From NCBI RefSeq assembly GCF_014641945.1, contig NZ_BMIJ01000006.1, positions 62,001 through 126,000 of the forward strand: a DNA stretch of 64,000 nt. Direction: 5' to 3'. Positions 44,844 to 55,333 of this stretch are shown here, piece after piece (the stretch's first letter is position 1; every line of letters starts with the position of its first letter). Both the position numbers and the translations under genes were made by a program. The DNA is from Marinobacterium zhoushanense. Lineage in GTDB: Bacteria; Pseudomonadota; Gammaproteobacteria; Pseudomonadales; Balneatricaceae. Under the pieces are notes generated by a model that was not told the origin of the DNA, did not search any database, and saw nothing but the letters and a program-made list of their open reading frames with translations.

Positions 44844-45820
44844 CGGTGCTCGTCCAAAGTCTCGGGTGTAAAGAGGTCAGGTGTACCGACGCCCAGTTCG
44901 AGCAGTCGGTGTACCAGTGCTGTAATCGGTGTGTCGATGTTCAGTTGCTGGCCGCGTCGGAGCACCGCGCCGCTGATGCCGTCCAGCTCCAGTGCGCGTC
45001 CCTTTTCCCGGTCGACCAGCATTGAGGTCTTGATCGCATCGAACTGGCTGATCAGCGTGAACATCTCCTGCACATCCGTAATGCTCAGCTCGACATCATC
45101 GGCGGTGGCGACGGAGGCGGTTTCCTGCATCATCCGGTACACGCTGTTGCCGAGAGTCGGGTCGGAGGTCAGGCGGCGGGTATCGAGCCCGGTCAGTGCG
45201 GACAGCGGGTTGACGCCGTTGTTGATCAGCAGTTTGCGCCAAAGTTCGCGCCTGATGTCCGAGCTGAGCTGGGTCGGGATGGCAGCAGCGTTGAAACAGG
45301 TTTCGATGCTGCGTGCCAGCGGCAGGCTGGTTGCTGTCTGCTTGCTGTTCGGCCAGGGGCCGAAGATCACCTGCGCGGGGCCGGTCGCCTCGATGATGCC
45401 CGGTTCGAGGATGTGCCCGCCAATACGTACCGCCAAGCCACCAAAAGTGCGCCGATCGCCGAGCATCTTGGCGATGCTGGGCTCGTTATCGACGCCGTTC
45501 TGCAGCGACAGTATCGGCGTGTCGCTGGTGGCCAGCCACTCCTTCAATTGAGCCAGAACCGAGCAGGTGGCGCCGGCCTTCAGCGTCAATAGAATGAGAT
45601 CGAACTGCTCGGGAGAGTGTTCGCGGGGCAGGCTCTGAATATCAGTGGCGAGAACGGGGGCGTGGAAGCTGAAATTGGGGTGGCGAATCTGCAGCCCATT
45701 TTGACGCATCGCGTGCAGGTGTTCGCCTCTGGCAACGAAGACACAATCATGTCCCGCTTGGATCAGTCGGGCACCGTAGAAGCAGCCGATTCCGCCGGCG
45801 CCAAGAATCAAAAAACGCAT
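44840..45820 (-). CDS. panE: 2-dehydropantoate 2-reductase
   Basis: NADPH-dependent reduction of ketopantoate to pantoate in coenzyme A synthesis. The 326-residue product has the N-terminal dinucleotide loop LGAGGIGCFYGARL, the conserved LLTLKA, the catalytic lysine region LWRKLLINNGVNPLSAL and the C-terminal Glu/Ser segment. Length is near the family norm (about 300-320). It is the first gene of panE-hopJ. Confidence 0.9.
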   Translation of the reverse strand: MRFLILGAGGIGCFYGARLIQAGHDCVFVARGEHLHAMRQNGLQIRHPNFSFHAPVLATDIQSLPREHSPEQFDLILLTLKAGATCSVLAQLKEWLATSDTPILSLQNGVDNEPSIAKMLGDRRTFGGLAVRIGGHILEPGIIEATGPAQVIFGPWPNSKQTATSLPLARSIETCFNAAAIPTQLSSDIRRELWRKLLINNGVNPLSALTGLDTRRLTSDPTLGNSVYRMMQETASVATADDVELSITDVQEMFTLISQFDAIKTSMLVDREKGRALELDGISGAVLRRGQQLNIDTPITALVHRLLELGVGTPDLFTPETLDEHR

Positions 45821-45932
45821 GACTCAATTCCTACTCAGATCGAATGGCACCATTGTCTGGTGCCCCGATCTTTCTGCCCACCCCCAGTATGGAACTATCA
45901 GTTTCCATTAATTGGATGGAGGCTGGGCTTTC

Positions 45933-47972
45933 CTACTTGATGCGCATGCCAGGCTGAGCACCTGTATGCGGCTCCAGAATCCACAGATCCTGGCCGCCGG
46001 GGCCTGCCGCCAGCACCATGCCTTCGGAGACGCCGAACTTCATCTTGCGCGGTGCCAGGTTGGCCACCATGACGGTCAGCTTGCCCTCCAGATCTTCGGG
46101 TTTGTAGGCGGACTTGATGCCGGCAAACACATTGCGGGTTTCGCCGCCCAGGTCCAGTGTCAGCCGCAGCAGCTTGTCGGCTCCGTCGACATGCTCCGCC
46201 TTGGCGATGCGTACCACGCGCAGATCCACCTTGGCAAAGTCGGCGAACTCGATGGTATCGGCGATCGGCTCCATCTTGCCAGCGGCCTTATCGGTCGGGG
46301 CAGGAGCAGCTGCTGCGGTGGCCTGAAGATTCTGCTTGGAGTCTTCGATAACCTTTTCGATCGCCTCCGGTTCGACACGCTGCATCAGCGGCTTGAACTT
46401 GTTGATCTTGTGGTTGAGCAGCGGCTTCTCAACCTCACTCCAGGCGAAGCCGTCAATATTGAGGAAGGCGGCGGCGTCTTCGGCAACCTGGGGCAGTACC
46501 GGCGCCAGGTAGCTGACGATGACACGGAACAGGTTGATGCCTAGTGTGCAGCATGCCTGCACCTCGGTCGCGCGGTTCTCGTCCTTGGCCAGGACCCAGG
46601 GCTCGGCGGTATCGATATACTGATTGGCCTTGTCGGCGATCTGCATGATCTCACGCATGGCGCGGGCGTACTCGCGCTTCTCGTAGGCCTCGGCGATGCT
46701 GCGACCTGCCGCTACTGCCTCGTGGTAGAGCGCGGCGGAGGTCAGCTCGGAATCGAGCATGCCGTCGAACTTTTTCTGAATGAAGCCGGCGCAACGGCTG
46801 GCGATGTTGACCACCTTGTTGACCAGGTCGGCGTTTACACGCAGGCGGAAGTCATCCAGGCTCAGGTCGATATCGTCGATGCCGGAGCCGAGCTTGGCGG
46901 CGAAGTAGTAGCGCAGGTATTCCGGGCGCAGATGGTTGAGGTAGGTCTCTGCCATGATGAAGGTGCCGCGTGACTTCGACATCTTCTGGCCGTTGACAGT
47001 GAGGAAGCCGTGGCAGAAGACCCCGGTCGGAGTGCGGAACTTCGCGCCGTGCAGCATCGCTGGCCAGAACAGGGTGTGGAAGTAGGCGATATCCTTGCCG
47101 ATGAAGTGGTATAGCTCGGCATCGGACCCCTGTTCGAAGTATTCGTCGAAGTTGACGCCGTTCTTGTCGCACCAGTTCTTGAAGCTGGCCATATAGCCGA
47201 TCGGTGCATCCAACCAGACATAGAAATACTTGCCCGGTGCATCGGGGATTTCGAAGCCCCAGTAGGGCGCATCGCGCGAGATATCCCACTGCTGTAGGCC
47301 CGATTCGAACCACTCATTGAGCTTGTGCTTCATCTGTGCCTGGACGTGGCCATCAACCCAGTCGCGCAGGAATTGCTCAAAATCCTCCAGCTTGAAGAAG
47401 AAGTGCTCCGAGTCCTTCTCCACCGGGGTGGCACCGGAGATCGCCGAGTAGGCGTTCTTCAGCTCTGTTGGCTGGTAGGTAGCACCACAGACTTCGCAGG
47501 AGTCACCGTACTGATCTGCCGCGCCGCATTTCGGGCATTCGCCCTTGATGAAACGGTCCGGCAGGAACATATTCTTCTCAGGATCGTATGCCTGGGTGAT
47601 GGTGCGGCGTGCGATATGACCGGCATCGCGTAAGCGCTGATAGATCAGCGTCGCGAAGTGGCGGTTTTCCTCCGAATGGGTAGAGTAGTAGTTATCGAAG
47701 CCGACCATGAAACCGGCGAAGTCACGCTGATGCTCAGTGCTGACCCGGTCGATCAGTTGTTGCGGCTCAAGGCCTAGCTGATTGGCTTTGAGCATGATGG
47801 GGGTACCGTGAGCGTCATCGGCGCAAACGTAGGTGCACTGGTGGCCGCGCTGTTTCTGGAATCGTACCCAGATGTCGGTCTGTATATATTCGACAAGATG
47901 GCCCAGATGGATGGGGCCGTTGGCGTAGGGCAGTGCACTGGTGACGAGAATCTTGCGCTTGCTGTCGGTCAT
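45933..47972 (-). CDS. metG: Methionyl-tRNA synthetase
   Basis: Charges tRNA(Met) and initiator tRNA. The 679-residue product (E. coli 677) shows the class I HIGH-type motif PIHLGHL, the zinc knuckle [23 protein letters not shown] in [11 protein letters not shown], and a C-terminal EMAP/tRNA-binding OB domain (about 578-679). It is transcribed alone, divergent from the HDOD gene. In many relatives metG is next to apbC and rnf; here they are separated. Confidence 0.98.
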   Translation of the reverse strand: MTDSKRKILVTSALPYANGPIHLGHLVEYIQTDIWVRFQKQRGHQCTYVCADDAHGTPIMLKANQLGLEPQQLIDRVSTEHQRDFAGFMVGFDNYYSTHSEENRHFATLIYQRLRDAGHIARRTITQAYDPEKNMFLPDRFIKGECPKCGAADQYGDSCEVCGATYQPTELKNAYSAISGATPVEKDSEHFFFKLEDFEQFLRDWVDGHVQAQMKHKLNEWFESGLQQWDISRDAPYWGFEIPDAPGKYFYVWLDAPIGYMASFKNWCDKNGVNFDEYFEQGSDAELYHFIGKDIAYFHTLFWPAMLHGAKFRTPTGVFCHGFLTVNGQKMSKSRGTFIMAETYLNHLRPEYLRYYFAAKLGSGIDDIDLSLDDFRLRVNADLVNKVVNIASRCAGFIQKKFDGMLDSELTSAALYHEAVAAGRSIAEAYEKREYARAMREIMQIADKANQYIDTAEPWVLAKDENRATEVQACCTLGINLFRVIVSYLAPVLPQVAEDAAAFLNIDGFAWSEVEKPLLNHKINKFKPLMQRVEPEAIEKVIEDSKQNLQATAAAAPAPTDKAAGKMEPIADTIEFADFAKVDLRVVRIAKAEHVDGADKLLRLTLDLGGETRNVFAGIKSAYKPEDLEGKLTVMVANLAPRKMKFGVSEGMVLAAGPGGQDLWILEPHTGAQPGMRIK

Positions 47973-48116
47973 CGGTAGCTCAAATCTGGTTCGTTAAAGA
48001 TTCAGGCGGCCGATTCTACGCCGAAATTCGGCTGTTATGAAGGCGAAAGGCTTTGTTCAAAGCCGGTGCTTGGTAAGAATGGCGATAATTTCGTTATCAA
48101 TAATCAGGGATGTGTA

Positions 48117-49319
48117 ATGGGCGGATTGATCATATGTAATCTGACTGGCGAGCAGGGAGACAAACTCGATTTTGCCGAGCTGCAACCGGAGTATCGGGTT
48201 GGCCAGGAGGCGCTGTTTGCAGCGCTCGATCAGGGTGGGATTGAGGCGGTTGTCGTCAGGAGTAGGGGGGACGATCCCGAGGCTCATCTCTGCTTGCGTC
48301 AACTGGCTGCGCGCTGGCCCTGGGTGATCAGAATACAGCAGACGATGGATGCGACGGCGCGTTATCAAGCAGAGGGGGGGGACGTGGCAGATGCATCGCT
48401 ACCCTATAACGCCGATGCGTCGCGGGTCGAGTATATTATCGAGCGGACCCGACCCATGATTGCCCGGCTCCGCAACCCAGCACTCGAAGCGTTATTTGCC
48501 GAGCTGGGTGAGCTGCCGCCCTTGCCGGAGCAGCTCTCCGGCCTGAATCAAATGATCGATGAACAGGCCAACGAAAGCACCGCCTCTGTTGCACCTCTCT
48601 TCCGTGGTTGCATGCCCTATCTGAAACAGTTGATGGAGTTGCTGAACAATCCGCTGTTTGGCAGCAGTCGCCACCTGTTCAGTATCAATGAGGCGGTACG
48701 CGTGGTTGGGCTCAGGACGCTGCGTGATCTGGGCATCATGGCACATATCATCAATACGTTTCCGCAGCCTGAGGGCTGGAGCAGCTTCTCTTTCGAGCAG
48801 CTGTTGAGCCGCAATCTGGTTTGTGCGCATCTATCCGAGCGCATAGCGCACAGTGTCGGCTCCGATCGTATCGCTCTGTCCGCAGCCCTGGCGGCGGGGC
48901 TCCTGCATGACTTCGGCATGAGGGTGTTGGTTCGTCTGGATCAGCAGCGATACTTCCGGGTGATGGAGAAGGCTGCAGCACTCAAGCAGCCTGTATATGC
49001 TGTCGAGAAGCTCGATTACAAACTGACACATGGTGAGCTCGGCGCGTCTATGCTTCGCCGTTGGGGCGTGTCGCCTCGTATCGTCCGTGCCGTGCTCTAC
49101 CATCATGTGCCCAAGGCCGCCGGCGACAACACATTCACCACTCTGACCGCTGCACATGTCGCCGACGCCATGCTGCCGCCACTGTTCAATGCCATGGAGT
49201 GCCCTCTGGGTGGTCGTCTTTCGTTGAGTTATCTTGACGCTATTGGCGAGATGGATAGGGTCAGTGTCTGGGAGCGCCTCGCGAATGATCATGGCAAGCA
49301 GTTGCAGGCACACTGGTAA
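48117..49319 (+). CDS. HDOD-domain signalling protein
   Basis: A 400-residue protein with an N-terminal region of about 120 residues and an HDOD domain (about 130-330), with the conserved Pro-rich entry LPPLPEQLSGLNQMI, the LLNNPLFG helix and the HD-like LLHDFGMRVL. HDOD proteins link signal transduction to downstream effectors in bacteria; most lack enzyme activity. The N-terminal part has a receiver-like size but no clear phospho-acceptor motif. ATG 48117 is preceded by AGGGA. Confidence 0.85.
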   Translation: MGGLIICNLTGEQGDKLDFAELQPEYRVGQEALFAALDQGGIEAVVVRSRGDDPEAHLCLRQLAARWPWVIRIQQTMDATARYQAEGGDVADASLPYNADASRVEYIIERTRPMIARLRNPALEALFAELGELPPLPEQLSGLNQMIDEQANESTASVAPLFRGCMPYLKQLMELLNNPLFGSSRHLFSINEAVRVVGLRTLRDLGIMAHIINTFPQPEGWSSFSFEQLLSRNLVCAHLSERIAHSVGSDRIALSAALAAGLLHDFGMRVLVRLDQQRYFRVMEKAAALKQPVYAVEKLDYKLTHGELGASMLRRWGVSPRIVRAVLYHHVPKAAGDNTFTTLTAAHVADAMLPPLFNAMECPLGGRLSLSYLDAIGEMDRVSVWERLANDHGKQLQAHW

Positions 49320-49409
49320 CCATCTTAGTGCCTGATGCGTTGGAGTTGGACCTGGCCGGGGCGCCTGATAGAATCGCGCCCTGTTTTGCCAACCCCGCCG
49401 AGGAAGTCG

Positions 49410-50498
49410 ATGCCGTTGCCCCAGGTCGATCCGACCCAGTATGAGACTCAGCTATCCCGCAAACATGAGCGGATCGAGCGCGATTTCGCCGAGTTCGATC
49501 TACCGGCGATAGACCTCTATCGCTCTCCGTCGACGCACTATCGGATGCGCGCCGAGTTCCGGGTCTGGCACGACGGAGACGATCTCTACTACGTCATGTT
49601 CGAGCCCGGGGACAACCGGTCGCCGCTGCGCATCGATACCTGCCCCATGGTGTCCGAACGGATCCACAGCGTGATGTTCGAGCTGCTCGATGCCATCCGC
49701 CCCGACCCCCGGCTACGTTTCCGGCTGTTTCAGGTCGATTTTCTCAGCACCCTGTCGGGTGAGCTGCTGGTCAGTTTGCTTTACCACCGGCCTATCGGTG
49801 AGGAGTGGATCGAGGCGGTCCGGCCGCTGCGCGAGACATTCGGCATCGATATCGTGGGGCGGTCGCGCAAGAACAAAATCGTACTGGAGCGCGATTATGT
49901 GATCGAGCAACTGGAGATCGACGGTCGCAACTACAGTTACAAACAGACCGAGAACAGCTTTACTCAGCCCAATGCCGAAGTGTGTCGGCAGATGATCCAT
50001 TGGGCGCTCGATGCCAGCCGAGAGGCCGGCGGCGATCTGGTGGAATTCTACTGCGGCAACGGCAACTTTACCCTGCCGCTGGCGCAAAATTTCCGCCGCG
50101 TGGTGGCCACCGAGATCTCCAAGGAGTCGGTGCGTTCGGCGCGATTCAATATCGAGCAGAACGGAATCGACAATATCGACGTGCTGCGCATGCCGTCGGA
50201 GGATCTGTCCCTGGTGCTCAAGGGGCAGAAAGAGACGCGCAAGGTAAACGGCCTGGCGCTGGACGAGTGTGAATTCACCACGGTGCTGGTGGACCCGCCC
50301 CGTGCCGGTCTCGATGACGAAACCGTGTCTCAGGTGGTCGAATATCAGCACATACTCTATATCTCATGTAATCCGGAAACGCTGCGGGAGAACCTGCGCG
50401 AGATCACCAAGACCCACAGGATCGAGCGTTTTGCGATCTTCGATCAGTTTCCCTATACCGAGCATCTGGAGTGCGGTGTCTACTTGACCCGTGTCTGA
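49410..50498 (+). CDS. trmA: tRNA (uracil(54)-C5)-methyltransferase
   Basis: Makes ribothymidine at position 54 of all tRNAs. The 362-residue product (E. coli 366) has the SAM motif EFYCGNGNFTLPLA, the DPPRAGLD motif and the nucleophilic cysteine in YISCNPETL; the C-terminus ends with the FDQFPYTEHLECGVYL block. AGGAAG precedes ATG 49410; an upstream in-frame start is less likely. The lplT-aas fusion gene begins 22 bp after the stop. Confidence 0.97.
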   Translation: MPLPQVDPTQYETQLSRKHERIERDFAEFDLPAIDLYRSPSTHYRMRAEFRVWHDGDDLYYVMFEPGDNRSPLRIDTCPMVSERIHSVMFELLDAIRPDPRLRFRLFQVDFLSTLSGELLVSLLYHRPIGEEWIEAVRPLRETFGIDIVGRSRKNKIVLERDYVIEQLEIDGRNYSYKQTENSFTQPNAEVCRQMIHWALDASREAGGDLVEFYCGNGNFTLPLAQNFRRVVATEISKESVRSARFNIEQNGIDNIDVLRMPSEDLSLVLKGQKETRKVNGLALDECEFTTVLVDPPRAGLDDETVSQVVEYQHILYISCNPETLRENLREITKTHRIERFAIFDQFPYTEHLECGVYLTRV

Positions 50499-50520
50499 TC
50501 GGTAGCGCTGTGGAGGGCGT

Positions 50521-53500
50521 ATGGCGTCAAGGCAAGAGGAACACCTGAGACACTATCGCCCGCTCTGGCGGATCGCCGGTTTTCTGCCCTTCATCGGTGT
50601 CGCCTTTCTCAATGCGATGCTGGACCTTGGGCATAAGATCCTGATTCAAAACACCCTGTTCAAGTCCTACGACGGTCCCGAACAGGTGCTGCTGACGGCG
50701 GTGGTCAACGCCCTGATCCTGCTGCCGTTCATCATGCTGTTCACGCCCGCCGGGTTCCTCTCCGACCGTTTTGCCAAGCCGAAGGTGATGCGGGTGTCGG
50801 CTGCCGTGGCAGTGGGGCTGACCTTCGTCATTACACTCTGCTACTACCAGGGCTGGTTCATGCCTGCCTTCGCCATGACCTTCCTATTGGCGATGCAAAG
50901 TGCGCTCTACTCACCGGCCAAATACGGCTATATCCGTGAACTGGTGGGCAGCGATAACCTCAGCGGTGCCAACGGCTGGGTTCAGGCGGCGACGATCATC
51001 GCCATCCTGGGGGCAATCGTGCTGTTTTCACTGCTGTTCGAGATACGGCTCGAGCAAACGGTGCTGATCGAGCATACCCCCGAGCAGATTTTGCGCCAGG
51101 TAGCGCCATTGGGGTGGTTGCTGGTGGCGCTGGCACTCATCGAGTGGTTGCTGGCGCTGCGGCTTGGCACAGGCATTTCTCAGCCTGAGCTCAGGCTGGA
51201 TAGACGCGAATACCTGAGCGGGCGCCTGCTCAAGCGCAACCTGTCGCGTATCTATCGCCACCGCCCCATCCTCTGGTCGGTGGTGGGATTGGCACTGTTC
51301 TGGTCGATCAGCCAGGTGATGGTGGCGGTATATCCGGCCTATGTAAAAACCCATCTCGGGGAGCTGAACACCTTCCTGATCCAGGGCGCCATGGCACTGG
51401 CCGGCGTCGGCATTTTGTGCGGCTCGATCTTCGCGGCGTCGGCCTCTCGTCACCATATCAATACCGGTCTGGTGCCGGCGGGTGCACTCATCGTCACCCT
51501 GGGGCTGGCGTTGCTGCCGGTGAGTCAGTCGCTGGGGCATGCGGCCATCCTGTTTTTTGCCGTCGGTGTCGGCGGGGCGATGACCATTGTGCCGTTGAAT
51601 GCACTGATTCAGTTTCACGCCCCCGAGGGCGAAAGTGGATCTGTGCTGGCCGGTAACAACTTTCTGCAGAACGTGGCGATGTTCAGCTGTCTGTTGGGCA
51701 CCGTGGCCAGTGCGTTCGCCGAGGTTCCGGCGCGTGTTTTGCTAATTGTACTGGCGCTGAGTGCCGGCGCCGGGGCGGTGCTGGCGATTGTGCGCCTGCC
51801 CGAGGCGCTGCTCCGGCTGCTGGTGCGGATCCTGATGCGGAATCGCTATCGGCTCGAGGTACTGGGGTTCGAGCACATGCCGGCCGATGGCAAGGGTGTG
51901 CTGCTGCTGGGCAACCATATCAGCTGGCTCGATTGGGCTATCGTACAACTGGCCTGTCCTCGCCATGTTCATTTCGTCATGGAGCGTTCGCTCTACGAGC
52001 GCCGCTATTTGAAGTGGTTGCTCGATCTTTACCGTGTCATCCCGATCTCGCCGGCCAGCAGTCGCGATGCGATGGGCAGGGTTGCCGCCTTGCTACAGCA
52101 GGGCGAGGTGGTATGCCTGTTTCCCGAGGGGGCAATCAGCTACAGCGGTCAGTTAGCGCCCTTTAAGCAGGGCTTCGAGCGCATCGCGCGGGAGGTCGAT
52201 GCTGACAACGTCGAGATTCTGCCGTTCTACCTGCGTGGGTTGTGGGGCAGCCGTTTTTCCCGCTCCAACGCGCGCTTGAAAGGAGCGCGCAGGGCGGGCT
52301 GGAAACGCGATGTGATCGTCGCCTTCGGTGAGCCTATGGCGATGACCGCCACTGCAGTGGATGTGCGTCAGGCGGTGTCGATTCTGTCGATCAAGGCCTG
52401 GGAGGCTTATACCGATACCCTGCCCACCCTGCCTCGTGCCTTCGTGCGTACCGCCCGAGAAGCGCCCTCCGACTGGGCGCTGGCCGATCTTCAGGGGCCC
52501 GCGCTCAGCCATCTGCGGGTGTTGACGGCCTGCGCACTGCTGCGCCGGCGCTTGAAACGCTGTAAGGGCGAGCGGGTGGGCGTGCTGTTGCCGTCGGCGC
52601 CGGGTGGGGTGATCGGTACGCTGGCGCTGATGATGAGCGGGCGCACATTGGTACCGCTGAACTACACCGCGCCGGTGTCGGTGCTCGAGACCTGCTGTAA
52701 GCGCGCCGGTGTCGAGACGATCGTGACTTCGCGGCAGTTCATCGAGCGTCTTGAACAGCGGGGTATCGATATGAAACCGCTGCTTGCCGGGCTGTCGGTA
52801 ATCGAACTGGAGTCGTTAAAGCAGGGGGTCGGGCAGTTGGAGAGTATGCTGACCCTGCTGCAGGTGCGCCTGACGCCGGTGGCTCTGCTTGAGCGTTGGC
52901 TCGGTGGCGGCCGCCAGTTGGATGATACGGCGGCGATACTGTTCTCCTCCGGCAGTGAGGGGGCGCCGAAAGGTGTCATGCTCAGTCATCGCAATATTAT
53001 GGCCAACCTCAAACAGATCGCCGATGTGTTCAATATCCGCGACGACGATTGCGTGCTCGGCACCTTGCCCCTGTTTCACGCCTTCGGCTTGACCGCGACC
53101 ACAATGATGCCGCTGATCGAGGGGGTGCCGCTGGTCTGTCATCCGGACCCGACCGATGCGGTCAATGTGGGTAAGGCGGCAGCCCGGTGGCGGGCGACTC
53201 TGTTATGCGGGACCAGCACGTTTTTACGCTTGTACACTCGCCAGAGCCGGCTGCTGCCTGCGATGTTCGACTCCTTGCGGCTGGTGGTTGCCGGTGCTGA
53301 AAAACTGTCGCCGCTGGTGCGGGAGCAGTTCGAGAGCCGCTTTCATAAAACGGTGCTGGAGGGGTACGGGTGTACCGAAACCACGCCGGTTGCCAGCGTG
53401 AATCTGCCCGATTATCTCGATACCAGCTACTGGACTCTGCAGGTAGGTAACAAACCTGGAACCGTCGGAATGGCATTGCCCGGCTCCTGGTTCAGTGTCG

Positions 53501-54048
53501 TTGATCCCGAGAGCTATGAGCCGCTTCCGGTGGGTGAGAGTGGAATGGTGCTGATCGGTGGTACTCAGCTCATGCAAGGCTATCTGGACGATCCGGAACG
53601 TACTCGGCGGGTGATTATCGAGCGTGACGGCGTGCGTTGGTATGTCAGTGGCGACAAGGGGTATCTCGATGCCGATGGTTTCCTTACGCTGGTTGATCGC
53701 TACTCCCGCTTTATCAAGGTGGGTGGTGAGATGATCTCGCTCGGCGCGGTCGAGGAGCACGCCCAGCGGATATTGGGAGGCGAGGTGGAGCTGATGGCCA
53801 CTTCTGTGCCGGATGAGCGAAAGGGTGAGCAGGTGGTGTTGCTTGTGGGCTCGGATGAGAGTGGTGCGCCGGACACGTGTGACAGCGACCTCCGTCAGCG
53901 TTTGGTCGAGGCGGGAATGCCGGCCCTGATGCTGCCGGCACGAATATTTTCCGTGCCCAAGCTGCCCTGTCTCGGCAGTGGCAAGCCCGATCTTAAAGGC
54001 GCCAGGCAGACGGCACTGGACTTGGTGGGTGTGGATTCGTCACAATAG
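50521..54048 (+). CDS. aas: LplT-Aas fusion: lysophospholipid transporter and acyl-ACP synthetase/acyltransferase
   Basis: An 1175-residue three-part protein. Residues about 10-410 are an MFS transporter like LplT (12 helices; DRFAKPKVMR loop). Residues about 430-620 are a PlsC acyltransferase with HX4D in GNHISWLDW (near 462) and FPEGAIS. Residues about 640-1170 are an AMP-binding acyl-ACP synthetase with SSGSEGAPKGVMLSH and GYGCTETTP. In E. coli, LplT and Aas are separate neighbours that flip and reacylate lysophosphatidylethanolamine; here they are one polypeptide, so flipping and repair would be physically linked. Confidence 0.93.
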   Translation: MASRQEEHLRHYRPLWRIAGFLPFIGVAFLNAMLDLGHKILIQNTLFKSYDGPEQVLLTAVVNALILLPFIMLFTPAGFLSDRFAKPKVMRVSAAVAVGLTFVITLCYYQGWFMPAFAMTFLLAMQSALYSPAKYGYIRELVGSDNLSGANGWVQAATIIAILGAIVLFSLLFEIRLEQTVLIEHTPEQILRQVAPLGWLLVALALIEWLLALRLGTGISQPELRLDRREYLSGRLLKRNLSRIYRHRPILWSVVGLALFWSISQVMVAVYPAYVKTHLGELNTFLIQGAMALAGVGILCGSIFAASASRHHINTGLVPAGALIVTLGLALLPVSQSLGHAAILFFAVGVGGAMTIVPLNALIQFHAPEGESGSVLAGNNFLQNVAMFSCLLGTVASAFAEVPARVLLIVLALSAGAGAVLAIVRLPEALLRLLVRILMRNRYRLEVLGFEHMPADGKGVLLLGNHISWLDWAIVQLACPRHVHFVMERSLYERRYLKWLLDLYRVIPISPASSRDAMGRVAALLQQGEVVCLFPEGAISYSGQLAPFKQGFERIAREVDADNVEILPFYLRGLWGSRFSRSNARLKGARRAGWKRDVIVAFGEPMAMTATAVDVRQAVSILSIKAWEAYTDTLPTLPRAFVRTAREAPSDWALADLQGPALSHLRVLTACALLRRRLKRCKGERVGVLLPSAPGGVIGTLALMMSGRTLVPLNYTAPVSVLETCCKRAGVETIVTSRQFIERLEQRGIDMKPLLAGLSVIELESLKQGVGQLESMLTLLQVRLTPVALLERWLGGGRQLDDTAAILFSSGSEGAPKGVMLSHRNIMANLKQIADVFNIRDDDCVLGTLPLFHAFGLTATTMMPLIEGVPLVCHPDPTDAVNVGKAAARWRATLLCGTSTFLRLYTRQSRLLPAMFDSLRLVVAGAEKLSPLVREQFESRFHKTVLEGYGCTETTPVASVNLPDYLDTSYWTLQVGNKPGTVGMALPGSWFSVVDPESYEPLPVGESGMVLIGGTQLMQGYLDDPERTRRVIIERDGVRWYVSGDKGYLDADGFLTLVDRYSRFIKVGGEMISLGAVEEHAQRILGGEVELMATSVPDERKGEQVVLLVGSDESGAPDTCDSDLRQRLVEAGMPALMLPARIFSVPKLPCLGSGKPDLKGARQTALDLVGVDSSQ

Positions 54049-54090
54049 CTGACTTAAATAGTCGGATTTGCGTAAACGAGGGGTAAATTG

Positions 54091-55185
54091 ATGTCGGAGC
54101 TTGATCGATCCCAGATTCAGGGGCATATCGAAAGTTGGGTAGACCCCCTGCTTGAACAGTCGCTGGGTAGCGTCGGCGCAGTCAAGTCGGTGGGCATCGA
54201 AGGTAAGCGGGTCAGCGTGGTGATCGAGTTGCCCTATGCCTGCGCCCATGAACATGACGCGCTGAAGCGCGCACTGTCTGCCAGGGTGGCCGAAACCGGT
54301 GCCGATGCTGAGGTCGAGGTTCAGATCACCCAGAATATCGCGGCGCATAGCGGGCAGCACAAGCTGCCGGGGCTTGAGGGCGTACGCAATATCATCGCCG
54401 TCGCCTCCGGCAAGGGCGGGGTCGGCAAATCAACCACGACCACCAACCTGGCTCTAGCGCTGAAGGCGCAGGGCGCCCGCGTTGGCGTGCTCGATGCCGA
54501 TATCTATGGCCCCAGCCAGGGGATGATGCTGGGAGTACCATCCGGGACCCGTCCACAGACCGCCGAGGAGAAATACTTCCTGCCGGTGGAGAGTCTTGGC
54601 GTGCAGGTGATGTCGATGAGCTTCCTGGTCGACGACAATACGCCGATGGTGTGGCGCGGCCCGATGGTCAGTGGTGCGCTGCAGCAGCTGTTGAACCAGA
54701 CCCGCTGGGAGGATCTCGATTATCTGCTGATCGACATGCCCCCGGGCACCGGCGATATTCAGCTGACCCTGTCGCAGCGTGTGCCGGTTTCGGGTGCCGT
54801 GATTGTCACCACGCCGCAGGATATCGCGCTGCTGGATGCCTGCAAGGGGATCGAGATGTTCCGCAAGGTGGATATCCCGGTGCTGGGTGTGATCGAAAAC
54901 ATGAGCACCCATATCTGCAGCAACTGCGGTCACGAAGAGGCGATCTTCGGCAGCGGTGGTGGTGACAAGCTGGCCAATGAGTATCAGTGCGAGCTGCTCG
55001 GCCAGATGCCGCTGGCGTTGGCGATTCGCGAGCAGGCGGACAGCGGCCAGCCCAGCGTGGTGGCGGATCCGGACGGGCCTCACGCCCAGCGCTACCTGGA
55101 GATCGCGGCGAAGCTGTCGGCACGGTTGGCTCAGCGAGCAAGCCAGTCGAGTCGGATCCCCAATATCTCAATCTTCGGCGACTGA
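54091..55185 (+). CDS. apbC: Iron-sulfur carrier ApbC (Mrp/NBP35 family)
   Basis: A P-loop ATPase that carries and delivers [4Fe-4S] clusters. The 364-residue product has an N-terminal DUF59-like domain (about 1-85), the deviant Walker A GKGGVGKST, IDMPPGTGD and the C-terminal CxxC in ICSNCGHEE that bridges a cluster between two subunits. ATG 54091 is chosen over TTG 54088, with GAGGGG correctly spaced. It is followed by a long hairpin and then dcd. Confidence 0.96.
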   Translation: MSELDRSQIQGHIESWVDPLLEQSLGSVGAVKSVGIEGKRVSVVIELPYACAHEHDALKRALSARVAETGADAEVEVQITQNIAAHSGQHKLPGLEGVRNIIAVASGKGGVGKSTTTTNLALALKAQGARVGVLDADIYGPSQGMMLGVPSGTRPQTAEEKYFLPVESLGVQVMSMSFLVDDNTPMVWRGPMVSGALQQLLNQTRWEDLDYLLIDMPPGTGDIQLTLSQRVPVSGAVIVTTPQDIALLDACKGIEMFRKVDIPVLGVIENMSTHICSNCGHEEAIFGSGGGDKLANEYQCELLGQMPLALAIREQADSGQPSVVADPDGPHAQRYLEIAAKLSARLAQRASQSSRIPNISIFGD

Positions 55186-55203
55186 TACCGCCGCTGTTTG
55201 ATC

Positions 55204-55261
55204 CCAGCTTCACCGGGTTTCCAGTAGCGAGGAATCGCCGCTGAAAACCCGGTGAAGCTGG
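55204..55261. other. 17-bp inverted repeat between apbC and dcd
   Basis: Perfect 17-bp arms (55204-55220 and 55245-55261) enclose a 24-nt loop, inside which GCGA-GGAA-TCGC forms a small hairpin with a GNRA-type tetraloop. No T-run follows, so it is not a standard terminator; it could end apbC transcription, stabilise mRNA or act as a bidirectional stem. The arms read CCAGCTTCACCGGGTTT and its complement. Confidence 0.6.
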
Positions 55262-55333
55262 CGTTATCCCATCGAAGCACTGTAGAATGGCGCCTCTTTA
55301 TCTCCGAGCAGACAGGGGCTGGAACAGGTTTTT

